Positions 1-8,305 are shown, numbered from the stretch's first letter. The stretch is 35,824 nt of DNA from Acidobacteriota bacterium (GCA_019639255.1 JAHBSF010000061.1:1-35824), one strand, 5' to 3'. Notes: generated by a model not told the origin, from the sequence alone. Numbers and translations are program-made.

Positions 1-269
1 AAAGACCCCGGCCCTTTGAACGGGTTTGCGAAGGGACTCTGCGGTAGTCCATATGTAGGGTTGCGTCGGCCGACGTAGACATCATATTGATCGGTGTGGC
101 GCACGTTGACGACGATCGGCTTGGGGAGTTTCTTGCGCGGGGCTTTCTTCGCCGTCGATTTCTTTGCCGGTGCTGCTTTCCGGACAGGTTTTTTTCCAGC
201 CCTCGCTTTTACACTTGCTTTTGCCCCTGCGTTAGCACTTTTTTTCGCTCCTGCTTGAGCTGCCGGCAT
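1..269 (-). CDS. DUF4326-like protein with histone-like N-terminal tail (partial)
   Basis: The reading frame begins at ATG 269 behind a purine-rich AGGGGG ribosome site and runs off the left edge of the window, so the C-terminus is missing. About the first 50 residues are almost only Lys, Ala, Arg, Pro and Ser, in AAPAKKSTAKKAPRKK style, resembling a histone H1/HU-type basic tail. This is followed by VVNVRHTDQYDVYVGRR and later NPFKGPG, the pattern of the DUF4326 family (VVN..., DVYIGR..., NPF). DUF4326 has no established function that I know of. The tail suggests nucleic-acid or polyanion binding, but that is inference. The next gene upstream is tRNA-Phe on the same strand, separated by a terminator. 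Confidence 0.7.
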   Translation of the reverse strand, partial: MPAAQAGAKKSANAGAKASVKARAGKKPVRKAAPAKKSTAKKAPRKKLPKPIVVNVRHTDQYDVYVGRRNPTYGLPQSPFANPFKGPGS

Positions 270-321
270 AACGCCCCCTGCCGAAAATCAGAAAATCATT
301 TACGCCCCTGATTACGTCCTC

Positions 322-350
322 AAAGGAAAACAGGCACCGTGAAGTGCCTG
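322..350 (-). terminator. Intrinsic terminator of tRNA-Phe
   Basis: On the minus strand CAGGCAC, a six-base loop and GTGCCTG form a perfect 7-bp GC-rich stem, directly followed by TTTTCCTTT. It lies about 20 bases past the tRNA 3' end. Flanking AAAGGA/TCCTTT can extend the stem. This is a classical rho-independent terminator, unlike the long palindromes elsewhere in the window. Confidence 0.85.
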
Positions 351-369
351 TAAGTCCTTTAGAATCAAG

Positions 370-442
<73 letters not shown>

Positions 443-475
443 GTGCGGCCGATTTCTGCTGCCGCAGGATTCGAT

Positions 476-504
476 ATCCTAGCGGCGTGGATTGATTGTG
501 TCAA
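476..504 (-). promoter_or_regulatory. Sigma-70-type promoter of tRNA-Phe
   Basis: On the minus strand a perfect -35 TTGACA (499-504) is separated by 17 bases from a -10 TAGGAT (476-481; 4 of 6 consensus). Transcription would start near 469, giving a leader of about 27 bases before the tRNA. Spacing and position fit a housekeeping promoter. Confidence 0.75.
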
Positions 505-519
505 CCAAATCGGGGAGGC

Positions 520-626
520 GAGAATGCGGAAAACGCGGAAGGAAAGACGCGGAATTTGAGGAAAAGACCCGTACCTTCAGTCGCTTTCCGTGACTTCAGC
601 CCTCTGATTTCCGCGTTCTCTCTTTA
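520..626. repeat. Palindromic element, GCGGAA variant, at dusB 3' end
   Basis: This is a diverged inverted-repeat element. One side contains GAATGCGGAAAACGCGGAA. The other, read from the minus strand, is TAAAGAGAGAACGCGGAA, whose first three bases are the dusB stop codon. The TAAAGAGAGA lead-in matches the main AGATAACGGAAC family at 9836-9946, but AACGCGGAA replaces ATAACGGAA. The arms are only partly complementary. It lies between dusB and the tRNA-Phe promoter, so it could end dusB transcription before the tRNA unit. Confidence 0.6.
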
Positions 627-1688
627 CACGCCGCATTCCATCAACTGCGCGTCTTCGGCCGGCGCGCTTTGCAACTGTTCGTCGATCCCGTACTTTTCGG
701 CCAGAGCGAAGTATTCGTCAAACAGCGGCAGCATCTCTTCCACGGTCTGCGATCGCAGCACCGCAGTGCGCAGCGTTGCGCCTCCGGCTACGCCCCTGAG
801 CATCTGCGCCGAAAGCATCTTCATCCGCCCGATGACGCCGCGCTCCGGCATGTCTTCCCGCAGATGATCCCGAAAATCCAGCAGCAGTTTATGCAACTCG
901 GCAGGCGAAGGGCGATACGCTTCCAGCCCGTTCATGGTTTCCCATGTCTGGCGGAAGATATAGGGATTCGCTATTGCTCCACGTCCGATATGCACAGCAT
1001 CGCATCCGGTTTCGTCAAAGCGCCGCATTGCATCTGCGGGCGTCAATATGTCGCCGCTGCCCGAAACAGGAATCCGCACCGCCTGTTTTATATCCCGCAC
1101 CAGATCCCAGTCGGCGAAACCTTTATATCCCTGAACACGCGTGCGGCCGTGCAGCGTCACCATCGATCCCCCGCAATCTTCGATGAGCCTGGCGACTTCT
1201 ACGGCATTGATGGACTTATCGTCCCAGCCCGCGCGTATCTTTACCGTCATGGGGATCGAAATCGCACGTTTGACTTCGGTAAGGATCTTGCGCAGTTGAG
1301 GCAGGTCGCGCAGAAGGTTCGATCCGCCGCCGCCGTGTACGACCTTCTTAGCCGGACAACCGCAGTTGATGTCTACGAAATCTGCCCCGGCTTCTTCTGC
1401 AATCTCTGCGGCCCAGCGCATGCGCACTTCGTCGTAGCCGAAAATCTGTATCGCGATTGGACGCTCTTCGGGGCGGAATTTCATCATCTGGTGCGAGCGC
1501 AAATTGCCGCGCGTCAATCCCTCTACGCTGATGAACTCGGTGACGATCAGACCGAGACCGCCGCAGCGTTTGGCTATGCGGCGGAATGGCGAATCCGTAA
1601 CCCCGGCCATCGGCGACAGCACGAGGGGAGGCGAAAGACTGCGCCCAGCGATTGAAAATGATTCAGGATAATCCAATGTAGTCGCCAT
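624..1688 (-). CDS. dusB: tRNA-dihydrouridine synthase DusB
   Basis: A flavin-dependent enzyme that reduces specific uridines to dihydrouridine in tRNA D loops. The 354-residue protein has the family landmarks in order: PMAGVTDSPFR near residue 26, QIFG near 81, VDINCGCPAKKV with the expected catalytic Cys at position 111, VKIRAGWDD, LHGRTR, a GDI loop and IGRGAIANPYIF. These match the nifR3/DusB group in order and length. I start at ATG 1688 because the longer open frame to 1850 only reads through the GTGCTGA repeat and encodes nonsense of the STQHSAL type. It is transcribed away from the HD-domain gene. Its TAA stop is the edge of a palindromic element. Confidence 0.93.
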   Translation of the reverse strand: MATTLDYPESFSIAGRSLSPPLVLSPMAGVTDSPFRRIAKRCGGLGLIVTEFISVEGLTRGNLRSHQMMKFRPEERPIAIQIFGYDEVRMRWAAEIAEEAGADFVDINCGCPAKKVVHGGGGSNLLRDLPQLRKILTEVKRAISIPMTVKIRAGWDDKSINAVEVARLIEDCGGSMVTLHGRTRVQGYKGFADWDLVRDIKQAVRIPVSGSGDILTPADAMRRFDETGCDAVHIGRGAIANPYIFRQTWETMNGLEAYRPSPAELHKLLLDFRDHLREDMPERGVIGRMKMLSAQMLRGVAGGATLRTAVLRSQTVEEMLPLFDEYFALAEKYGIDEQLQSAPAEDAQLMECGV

Positions 1689-1708
1689 AATTGTGTAATC
1701 AATGGTCC

Positions 1709-1914
1709 GGAAGGGAGGAAGAAGAAGTGCTGAGTGCGAAGAAGAAGTGCTGAGTGCTGAGTGCTGAGTGCTGAGTGCAATTAGGAACTGAAGAACTTCA
1801 ATACAGAGCGTCTGTAAATAAATTCCTGAGTTCCTGTTTGCACTCAGCACTCAGCACTCAGCACTCAGCACTTCTTCTTCGCACCCAGCACTTCTTCTTC
1901 TTCCTCTCCCTTCC
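1709..1914. repeat. Heptamer-based inverted repeat (GTGCTGA family)
   Basis: A large palindrome fills most of the 302-base gap between divergent dusB and the HD gene. A perfect 47-bp core pairs 1734-1780 with 1838-1884. Each arm has GTGCGAAGAAGAA followed by four tandem GTGCTGA heptamers. Similarity continues outside the core to GGAAGGGAGG-type ends at 1709 and 1914, and inward through AGGAACT. Both arms hold the same heptamer count. The rest of the gap (1915-1990) has no recognisable feature beyond the start region of the HD gene. Confidence 0.9.
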
Positions 1915-1990
1915 ACCCAGTATCCGCCCGAAAATATACCATGGAACCCTTCGCGTTGACGCCTGCAGGAAAAAACATTAGCGTGAATAC

Positions 1991-2608
1991 GTGAAAGACA
2001 ACGCACCCACAAACAGAGCTGCGACCGCCGCATCCGCCGTAGCCTTTCTTACGGAAATCATGCGCCTTAAGGCGGTTCCTCGCCTGGGCTGGCTGCTGCG
2101 CGGGGTGCGCGATGTCGAGTCCGTAGCCTCGCACAGTTTCGGCACGGCAGTAATTGCCATGCTTCTTGCGGATTCTGCGCGCGCGCGCGGCGCGGATGTG
2201 AACGTCGAGCGGGTGCTGCGAATGGCGCTGCTGCACGATCTGACCGAAGCGCGCACGGGAGATTTGCCGAGCACGGTCAAAAGATACTTTGCACCGGGCG
2301 CATTACACCATGCAAATGAAAAAGCCGCTGCAGATATACTCGAACCGCTAGGCTTGGAGGGCGAGGCGTTGTTTGAAGTGTGGCGCGAGTATGAGGACCG
2401 TGAAACGCTCGAATCGCGAATCGTAAAAGCCGCCGACAAACTCGATTTGCTGCTGCAGGCAAGAGAATACGAGCGCGGAGGCGCGCGATCGCTCAGCGAG
2501 TTTTGGGACAGCGCAGGGGATGATTTCACGGCGCTTGGACTCGATGATCTCATTGAAGATCTGATTGAGGAATTGAGCGGAGAGCAGGGAGTGGATGGAG
2601 CAGATTGA
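1991..2608 (+). CDS. HD-domain protein, YfbR/HDDC2-like 5'-deoxynucleotidase
   Basis: The 205-residue protein carries the HD-superfamily metal ligands: ESVASHSF (His48), LLHDLTEARTGDLPS (His82-Asp83) and KAADKLDLLLQAREY (Asp149). This spacing and the RLGWLLRGV lead-in match HDDC2/YfbR proteins, which dephosphorylate deoxynucleoside monophosphates. The substrate is inferred from family only. GTG 1991 is used because the helix LTEIMRLK before RLGW belongs to the domain. A later ATG at 2060, with GGAA upstream, would cut that helix. No strong ribosome site precedes the GTG. It overlaps the next gene (dedA) by 14 bases, indicating co-translation. Confidence 0.82.
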   Translation: MKDNAPTNRAATAASAVAFLTEIMRLKAVPRLGWLLRGVRDVESVASHSFGTAVIAMLLADSARARGADVNVERVLRMALLHDLTEARTGDLPSTVKRYFAPGALHHANEKAAADILEPLGLEGEALFEVWREYEDRETLESRIVKAADKLDLLLQAREYERGGARSLSEFWDSAGDDFTALGLDDLIEDLIEELSGEQGVDGAD

Positions 2609-3224
2609 AATCGTAATCCGGTATTTGCAGGGTCTGCCGCCGCTTGGCGTACTCGGCATGATCTTCCTGGTCGCGTATATCGAGAATGTATTCCCCCCGT
2701 CGCCGAGCGATGTATTGCTGGTGTTTGCGGGGACTCTGGTAGGCGTGGGCACTGTAGGCTTCGCGCCGGCGCTCTTATCCTCGACGCTTGGCGGCACGCT
2801 CGGCTTTATGACCGCTTATGCCGCAGGCCGGTACTTCGACGGTCGAATCGCTGCGGGCAGAATGTCCAGATTCCTGCCGCTGGGCGCAATCGAGCAGGTT
2901 GAACATCTCTTCAGACGATACGGGTACGGCGTGATAGTCGCCAACCGTTTCCTGGCAGGCACGCGCGCCGTAGTCTCGTTTTTTGCGGGAATGGCGCGTA
3001 TGAATCTGGCGGCGACCACGGTGCTTTCCGCGGTAAGCGCCGCAGTCTGGAACACGATATTGCTTTATGCCGGAGTTGCGCTTGCCGATAACTGGAAGCG
3101 CGCGGTCGAATATCTCTCGATTTACAGCAAGGCCGTAACCGTGCTCGTAGTGCTGGCGGTGCTGCTGGTTGCCTGGCGTTACTGGAGAAGACGGAGAAGA
3201 GAGAACGCGGAAAACGCTGAATAG
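2595..3224 (+). CDS. DedA family membrane protein
   Basis: A 209-residue polytopic inner-membrane protein of the DedA/SNARE-associated family. Some members have recently been linked to flipping polyprenyl-phosphate or phospholipid carriers. Family marks are IENVFPPSPSDVLLVFAG (residues 29-46, with Glu30 and Pro34-Pro35) and NRFLAGTRAVVSFFAGMARM (117-136). Hydrophobic segments lie near 18-50, 55-78, 125-165 and 170-193. It starts inside the HD gene, so the two form an operon. The last residues, RRRRENAENAE, are encoded by the GAGAACGCGGAAAACG repeat that begins at 3197, so the tail seems to be repeat-derived. The particular lipid substrate cannot be told from sequence. Confidence 0.88.
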   Translation: MEQIEIVIRYLQGLPPLGVLGMIFLVAYIENVFPPSPSDVLLVFAGTLVGVGTVGFAPALLSSTLGGTLGFMTAYAAGRYFDGRIAAGRMSRFLPLGAIEQVEHLFRRYGYGVIVANRFLAGTRAVVSFFAGMARMNLAATTVLSAVSAAVWNTILLYAGVALADNWKRAVEYLSIYSKAVTVLVVLAVLLVAWRYWRRRRRENAENAE

Positions 3225-3283
3225 AAGGGGAAAAAACTGAAACTTCAAAACGAAATTATAACGGGTGAGAGGAGAGAACGCGG
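3197..3283. repeat. Palindromic element, GCGGAA variant, between dedA and pta
   Basis: Contains AAGAGAGAACGCGGAAAACG at the dedA 3' end and a second GAGAGAACGCGGA directly before the pta start codon, in the same orientation, with an A-rich middle containing ATAACGG. It is a degenerate relative of the main element family. It supplies both the dedA C-terminal tail and the AGGAGAG tract just ahead of pta. Confidence 0.5.
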
Positions 3284-4276
3284 ATGAGTATTCTGCAGCG
3301 GATAAAGTCGCGTGCGGCGACGAAGTTGCAGCACATAGTACTGCCCGAAGGCGAGGATGCAAGAACGATCACTGCTGCTGCGCATATAGTCAGGGAGCGT
3401 CTTGCGCGCGTGACGCTGCTCGGCGATGAGGAGAAGATTCGTGCAAGGGCTGCGGAGCTTGGAGCGTCGCTTACAAACATTCAACTGCTCGATCCGCGCC
3501 GATCGCCGGATTTCGATCGCTACGCGCAGGAGTTTTATGAATTGCGCCGCGCCAAAGGCGCTACTCTCGACGAGGCGCGAAGGCAGCTTCAGGATCCGCT
3601 GTATTTCGGCGATATGATGGTGCGCGCGGGCCGCGCCGATGGTTCGGTCGCGGGCGCTACCAATACGACGGCTCACACGGTGCGCGCCGCATTGCTCACA
3701 ATAGGCGTGCGCCCGGGATTCAATCTTGTATCGTCGTTTTTTATCATGTCGCATCCCGACCGGAGATTCGGCGAAGACGGCGTAATGCTTTACGCCGACT
3801 GCGCGGTAGTGGTTAATCCAACCGCCGCACAGCTTGCCGAAATCGCGATAGCTGCCGCAAACAACTGCCGCGCGTTGCTTGGCGCCGAACCCCGCGTTGC
3901 AATGCTTTCGTTTTCCACAAAGGGAAGCGCATCGCACGCGATGGTGGACAAGGTAGTCGAGGCGACCCGAACGATCCGCGCTCGCGCTCCCGAACTGGAA
4001 GTTGACGGGGAACTGCAACTCGATGCGGCGCTGATAAGGGAAATCGGCGAATCGAAGGCGCCCGGATCTTCGGTTGCGGGCCGAGCCAATGTGCTGGTTT
4101 TCCCCGATCTGAATGCGGGAAACATAGGGTATAAACTGACCGAGAGGCTGGGCGGCGCTACGGCTACGGGGCCGTTCCTTCAGGGCCTCGCCCGTCCTGC
4201 AAACGATCTGTCGCGCGGCTGCTCGGCCGAAGACATCGTGGATGCAGTAGCGGTCACTGCGGTTCAGGCGCAGTAA
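3284..4276 (+). CDS. pta: Phosphate acetyltransferase
   Basis: Interconverts acetyl-CoA plus phosphate with acetyl phosphate plus CoA in the cytoplasm. At 330 residues it is the compact single-domain form, without the N-terminal DRTGG/regulatory region of long enterobacterial Pta. Seen in order: [12 protein letters not shown] (17-28), [13 protein letters not shown] (118-130), [10 protein letters not shown] (207-216), [10 protein letters not shown] (240-249), [12 protein letters not shown] (274-285) and PANDLSRGC (305-313), the last two being strong family signatures. ATG 3284 follows AGGAGAG in the repeat-derived leader. No acetate kinase lies next to it. It is only 17 bases ahead of the DUF885 gene. 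Phosphobutyryltransferase is the main alternative, but the NDLSRGC motif favours Pta. Confidence 0.92.
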   Translation: MSILQRIKSRAATKLQHIVLPEGEDARTITAAAHIVRERLARVTLLGDEEKIRARAAELGASLTNIQLLDPRRSPDFDRYAQEFYELRRAKGATLDEARRQLQDPLYFGDMMVRAGRADGSVAGATNTTAHTVRAALLTIGVRPGFNLVSSFFIMSHPDRRFGEDGVMLYADCAVVVNPTAAQLAEIAIAAANNCRALLGAEPRVAMLSFSTKGSASHAMVDKVVEATRTIRARAPELEVDGELQLDAALIREIGESKAPGSSVAGRANVLVFPDLNAGNIGYKLTERLGGATATGPFLQGLARPANDLSRGCSAEDIVDAVAVTAVQAQ

Positions 4277-4293
4277 GGAAAAGCGGAACAAAC

Positions 4294-6201
4294 ATGGATG
4301 GGAAAAATATGAAGATGCAGAGGTTCACCGCGATTATTCTGGCGCTGGTGCTGATTACACCACCGTCGGCAACCCTTGCCTCCCGGGATGAGGTTGCACC
4401 GCCTCAGAGCGAAATGGAGGCGGTAATTACGCGCTATGTAGTCGATCGCGGCAGTCTGATGCGTTATTACAATGTGCCGATGGGTCCGGGCAGGCGCGCT
4501 CGTATGAAGAAGTTTTACGAAGAGCACCGTGCCGCGCTCCCACGGTTGAACTTCGATTCGATGAGTCAGGCAGGCCGCGTTGATTATGTGTTGTTCCGTA
4601 ATCACCTCGATTATGAATTGAAGCAGATCGACATCGAGGCAAAACGATTCGGCGAAGTAGAACCGCTGCTGCCCTTCGCCGCGCAGTTGATGGGGCTGGA
4701 AGAATCGCGCCGCAGGATGGAGAAAATCGACTCGCCGCGCCTTGCAGCAGACCTTTCCGCCATAGTGAAACAGATTGCCGCCAAACGGCAGGAAATAGAA
4801 GCCGGCCTGCGCGCAGCCCAGGGGCGTTCGCCGGTAAAGAAAACAGTGGCGAATCGTGCTGCGGCTATGGCTAATACCCTGCGCGCCACGATGCGCAACT
4901 GGTTTACGTTTTATAACGGCTACGACCCGATTTTCACCTGGTGGGTGGATGAGCCGTACAAATCGCTCGACGCGGCTCTTGCCGGTTATTCATCGTTTAT
5001 TACAGAAAGACTCGTGGGCGTGCGCAGCAGCGGTGCGGCAGAGGCTCCGCCCCAGACTTTTGCGGGACGCGGGCCGGGTGCGGGGACTTTCGGCGGAGGC
5101 GGAGGCGGCGGCCGGGGCGGTTTCGGCGGCGGAGGCGGGGCGCAGACCGCGGCGGCGCGCGCCGGGGATGCAAGCGACATTGTAGGAGATCCGATCGGGC
5201 GCGAGGCGCTTATGGCCGAACTCGCCTACGAAATGATCCCCTACACGCCCGAGGAGTTGATTGCGATTGCGCGCAAGGAATTCGAGTGGTGCGAGACGGA
5301 GATGAAACGGGCGTCGCGCGATCTTGGGTACGGCGACGACTGGATGAAGGCGCTCGAATACGTAAAGACCCAGTATGTCGAACCGGGCAAACAGCCGGAA
5401 CTGATACGCGAACTTGCGCTGGAAGCCATAGAGTTTGTGGAAAAGCGGGAACTGGTCACTGTGCCTCCGCTTGCGCGTGAATCCTGGCGAATGGAGATGA
5501 TGTCGCCGGAGCGGCAACTGGTATCGCCGTTTTTCCTGGGCGGGGAAGTGATTCAGGTTTCGTATCCTACATCCGGCATGGCTCACGAACAGAAGATGAT
5601 GAGCATGCGCGGCAACAATCCGCATTTTTCGCGTGCAACGGTGCAGCACGAACTTATTCCGGGGCATCATCTGCAGGGCTTTATGACCTCGCGATACCGC
5701 ACCTACCGCAGCGTTTTCAGCACGCCGTTCTGGACCGAAGGGTGGGCGCTTTACTGGGAATTTCTGCTGTGGGATCTGGACTTTCAGAACGCGCGCGAGA
5801 AGGGGCCGGAAAACCGTATAGGCATGCTTTTCTGGCGCATGCACCGCTGCGCGCGGATTATTTTCTCGCTCGGATTCCATCTGGAACAGATGACGCCGCA
5901 GGAGTGCATAGACCTTCTGGTCAAGCGCGTAGGCCACGAAGTGGATAATGCAACGGCCGAAGTGCGAAGGTCGTTTGCGGGCGATTACGGGCCGCTTTAT
6001 CAGTGCGCGTATATGCTCGGAGGGCTTCAGTTTTACGGTTTGCATCGCGATCTGGTCAAAAGCGGAAGGATGACCAACCGCGCATTCCACGACGCGATTC
6101 TGAAGGAAAACCGCATACCGGTGGAAATGGTGCGCGCGATACTCGTCAATCAACCGCTTTCGCGCGAGTTCAAATCGAACTGGAAATTTTACGATCGGTA
6201 A
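4294..6201 (+). CDS. Secreted DUF885 family protein (putative metallohydrolase)
   Basis: A 635-residue exported protein. An N-terminal signal peptide (KMQRFTAIILALVLITPPSATLA) is visible; translation could also begin at Met6 or Met8. DUF885 marks are HELIPGHHLQ (His452-Glu453, His458-His459) and EGWALYWE (482-489), which read as a zinc-binding HExxxH-like site with a distal Glu. Peptidase or other hydrolase activity is therefore likely but not proven for the family. Residues about 255-290 are an unusual Gly-rich insert with runs of five to seven glycines and an Arg/Phe sprinkle, ending in AQTAAARAG, between the N- and C-terminal parts. The stop codon abuts a perfect palindrome shared with convergent mutL. 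Confidence 0.85.
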   Translation: MDGKNMKMQRFTAIILALVLITPPSATLASRDEVAPPQSEMEAVITRYVVDRGSLMRYYNVPMGPGRRARMKKFYEEHRAALPRLNFDSMSQAGRVDYVLFRNHLDYELKQIDIEAKRFGEVEPLLPFAAQLMGLEESRRRMEKIDSPRLAADLSAIVKQIAAKRQEIEAGLRAAQGRSPVKKTVANRAAAMANTLRATMRNWFTFYNGYDPIFTWWVDEPYKSLDAALAGYSSFITERLVGVRSSGAAEAPPQTFAGRGPGAGTFGGGGGGGRGGFGGGGGAQTAAARAGDASDIVGDPIGREALMAELAYEMIPYTPEELIAIARKEFEWCETEMKRASRDLGYGDDWMKALEYVKTQYVEPGKQPELIRELALEAIEFVEKRELVTVPPLARESWRMEMMSPERQLVSPFFLGGEVIQVSYPTSGMAHEQKMMSMRGNNPHFSRATVQHELIPGHHLQGFMTSRYRTYRSVFSTPFWTEGWALYWEFLLWDLDFQNAREKGPENRIGMLFWRMHRCARIIFSLGFHLEQMTPQECIDLLVKRVGHEVDNATAEVRRSFAGDYGPLYQCAYMLGGLQFYGLHRDLVKSGRMTNRAFHDAILKENRIPVEMVRAILVNQPLSREFKSNWKFYDR

Positions 6202-6302
6202 AAGATAGATAACGGAACAAACGAAAATAGACGGAACAAACGGATAAGATTATCCCCTTTCCGTTTGTTCCGTCTATTTTCGTTTGTTCCGTTATCTATC
6301 TT
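6202..6302. repeat. Palindromic element, perfect 42-bp arms (DUF885/mutL junction)
   Basis: Bases 6202-6243 and 6261-6302 are exact reverse complements over 42 bp, with a 17-base loop. Each arm reads AAGATAGATAACGGAAC then AAACGAAAATAGACGG and again AACAAACGG, so it contains an internal direct repeat of ACGGAACAAACG. The element fills the whole convergent gap: it starts one base after the DUF885 TAA and ends one base before the mutL TAG. There is no T-tract outside the stem. The loop, read on the minus strand, contains GGGGATAATCTT, the same as the element at 14447 in the opposite orientation. Confidence 0.95.
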
Positions 6303-8219
6303 CTACCGCTGGAAGCCGCGTTCGATATCGCGCATGGTGATTCTGAGAACTATTGGGCGTCCGTGCGGGCAGGTGGCCGGATTTTCCATCCTCAGCAGTT
6401 CATCGACAAGCCATCGTGATTTTTCTTCCGAGAGTTGCATATGGATTTTGACCGCTGCGCGGCAGGCGAGCGAAGCGGCGATTTCGGCGCGCAGTTCGTC
6501 GATGGAAAGGCTTCGACGCTCGGTCTCGATGGCGTCGAGGAGTTCTACGAGCAGCGATTGCGCCGCGCCCGATCTCAGCATCGCCGGTACTGCCTGCACT
6601 GCAATTGTTCGACCCGACAGGCGCGAGAGTTCAAAACCATTTTCTTCGAGTTCGGGCAAGAGTTGATCGAACGCCGAGGCCTGTGCGGGACTGAGATCCA
6701 GTGTTTCGGGCAGAAGCAATCTCTGCACTTCTATGCGGCCCCGCCGAAGCGCGGTCCAGTGCTGTTCAAACAGAATCCGTTCGTGGGCTACGTGCTGGTC
6801 GATCAGAAGCAATCCGCTGCGATCGGCGGCGATTATGAAGCTCTGATGCAGTTGTCCGAGCAGATTGATTTCATCTGCGTGGAGCGTCAGATTGGATGCG
6901 GGTTTGAGCAGTGAAGCGTCTGACGAACCGCTGCCGCCGAGGCATCCCAGACGATTTCCGTAATGAATATTGCTCGTCTCTACAGCCTCACCGCCTGATA
7001 TGTTTCCGATTTCTTCAGGATCGAGTGGTTGCGGGTCGAACCGCATTTGTCCGGAAGATTCAGCCTGTAGAGGTTCCGGTTCGAGAATGATCTTCTGCTG
7101 TTCGGCCTGATGCGGTTGCGGGGATGATGCCGGTTTGGGTTCGGGTTCAACCGCGGCAACACGCTGCAGGGGCGGAGCATCATCGGCTGGTTGTTTTGCA
7201 GCGGGAAGGGACATTGGAGTAGCGGCGGGTTTTGCGTGTTGAATGCCTGCGCGCACTGCATCGCGCACCATATCGCGCACGATTGAGGCGCGCACGAACC
7301 GGACCTCGGTTTTAGCCGGATGCACGTTTACATCGACCTCTTCGGGGGGCAGTTCTACGAAAAGCATCGCCGAGGGATGGCTCCCCGATGGGACCATCGC
7401 CCTGTAGCTTTCCGAAAGCGCTCCGGAAAGGAGTTTGTCCCGTACAAAACGGCGATTGACGAAAAAGTACTGATTGTCTCGCGTAGCTCTTACCGCCGAC
7501 GGCGACGAAACGAAACCCTCGACTTTCAGTGATCCGCTTTCGCCTCGAACCTCTATCAGGTCGGCGATGAACTTTTCGCCGAAGAGTTGATACGCGCGCT
7601 CGCGCAGGTCTGCAGCCGGCGTTGTGCGAATGCTCTCGCGGTTCTGGTTTATCAGCGTAAAGGAAAGGTGCGGGTATGCGAGTGCGTAGTGTGTAACGAG
7701 GTTTGCGATGTGAAAGCTCTCGGTGGCTTCGGACTTGAGGAATTTTCTGCGTGCGGGCACGTTGAAGAAGAGGTCGCGGATTTCGAATTCGGCGCCGCGC
7801 GTAAACGCGGTCGGGCGCACGTCGATCATGCGGCCGCCCGCTATTTCTATTTCGACTCCGACTATGTCTTCGGCGGTTTGAGTGCGGAGGCGCACCTTTG
7901 CTACCGAAGCGATGGATGCGAGCGCCTCGCCTCGAAAACCGAGAGTAAGGATTGCCTCGAGGTCTTCGGCGGATTTGATTTTGCTCGTGGCGTGACGCTC
8001 GAAGGCGAGCACAGCATCGTCGCGCGTCATGCCCTCGCCGTCGTCCGATACGCGAATCAGGCGGCGGCCGCCGGATTCAATGGTTACCTCTATGCGCGCG
8101 GCTCGGGCGTCAATGGAATTTTCGAGCAGTTCTTTAACGATCGAGGCCGGGCGCTCGACTACTTCTCCGGCGGCGATTTTATTGGCGAGGCTGTCGGGCA
8201 GGACGCGTATCTTTGACAT
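6303..8219 (-). CDS. mutL: DNA mismatch repair protein MutL
   Basis: A 638-residue GHKL ATPase that couples mismatch recognition by MutS to strand removal. The N-terminal ATPase motifs are IAAGEVVERPASIVKELLENS (near residue 15), DDGEGM, GFRGEALASI and the transducer region to about 330. A Pro/Gln-rich linker follows. The C-terminal domain keeps the endonuclease motif DQHVAHERILFE (from Asp474; Val instead of the usual Ala), ACRAAVK and CPHGRP (Cys617), so it should be a nicking MutL of the kind found where MutH is absent. mutS is not in the window. Divergent from the HIRAN gene with an 86-base gap; convergent with the DUF885 gene. Confidence 0.96.
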   Translation of the reverse strand: MSKIRVLPDSLANKIAAGEVVERPASIVKELLENSIDARAARIEVTIESGGRRLIRVSDDGEGMTRDDAVLAFERHATSKIKSAEDLEAILTLGFRGEALASIASVAKVRLRTQTAEDIVGVEIEIAGGRMIDVRPTAFTRGAEFEIRDLFFNVPARRKFLKSEATESFHIANLVTHYALAYPHLSFTLINQNRESIRTTPAADLRERAYQLFGEKFIADLIEVRGESGSLKVEGFVSSPSAVRATRDNQYFFVNRRFVRDKLLSGALSESYRAMVPSGSHPSAMLFVELPPEEVDVNVHPAKTEVRFVRASIVRDMVRDAVRAGIQHAKPAATPMSLPAAKQPADDAPPLQRVAAVEPEPKPASSPQPHQAEQQKIILEPEPLQAESSGQMRFDPQPLDPEEIGNISGGEAVETSNIHYGNRLGCLGGSGSSDASLLKPASNLTLHADEINLLGQLHQSFIIAADRSGLLLIDQHVAHERILFEQHWTALRRGRIEVQRLLLPETLDLSPAQASAFDQLLPELEENGFELSRLSGRTIAVQAVPAMLRSGAAQSLLVELLDAIETERRSLSIDELRAEIAASLACRAAVKIHMQLSEEKSRWLVDELLRMENPATCPHGRPIVLRITMRDIERGFQR

Positions 8220-8305
8220 AGCGCCCGATGATACAGCAGTTTCGGGGCCGTGTGGTAGAATCGCAAGCGGGCCGGGGGGATCCCATTGCAGGAGAAATCA
8301 TAAGG

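Noticed and set aside
669-1655. Long plus-strand open frame opposite dusB
   Set aside because: It is antisense to a gene with clear family motifs, and its translation shows no recognisable domain.
1689-1850. 54-residue N-terminal extension of DusB
   Set aside because: It reads through the heptamer repeat and gives STQHSAL-type peptide; the domain starts after ATG 1688.
1709-1914. Regularly spaced short repeats as a CRISPR array
   Set aside because: The heptamers are in direct contact with no spacers, the arms are inverted, and no cas gene is present.
3245-4291. Long minus-strand open frame opposite pta
   Set aside because: Arg/Ser/His-rich shadow translation of a confidently assigned gene.
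4990-6153. Minus-strand open frame opposite the DUF885 gene
   Set aside because: Antisense to a protein with signal peptide and conserved motifs; no domain or ribosome site.
6202-6302. Palindromes as ordinary rho-independent terminators
   Set aside because: The stems are far longer than usual, AT-rich at the base and lack a T-tract after the stem on either strand. A termination role remains possible, but the classical form is not seen; compare the real terminator at 322-350.
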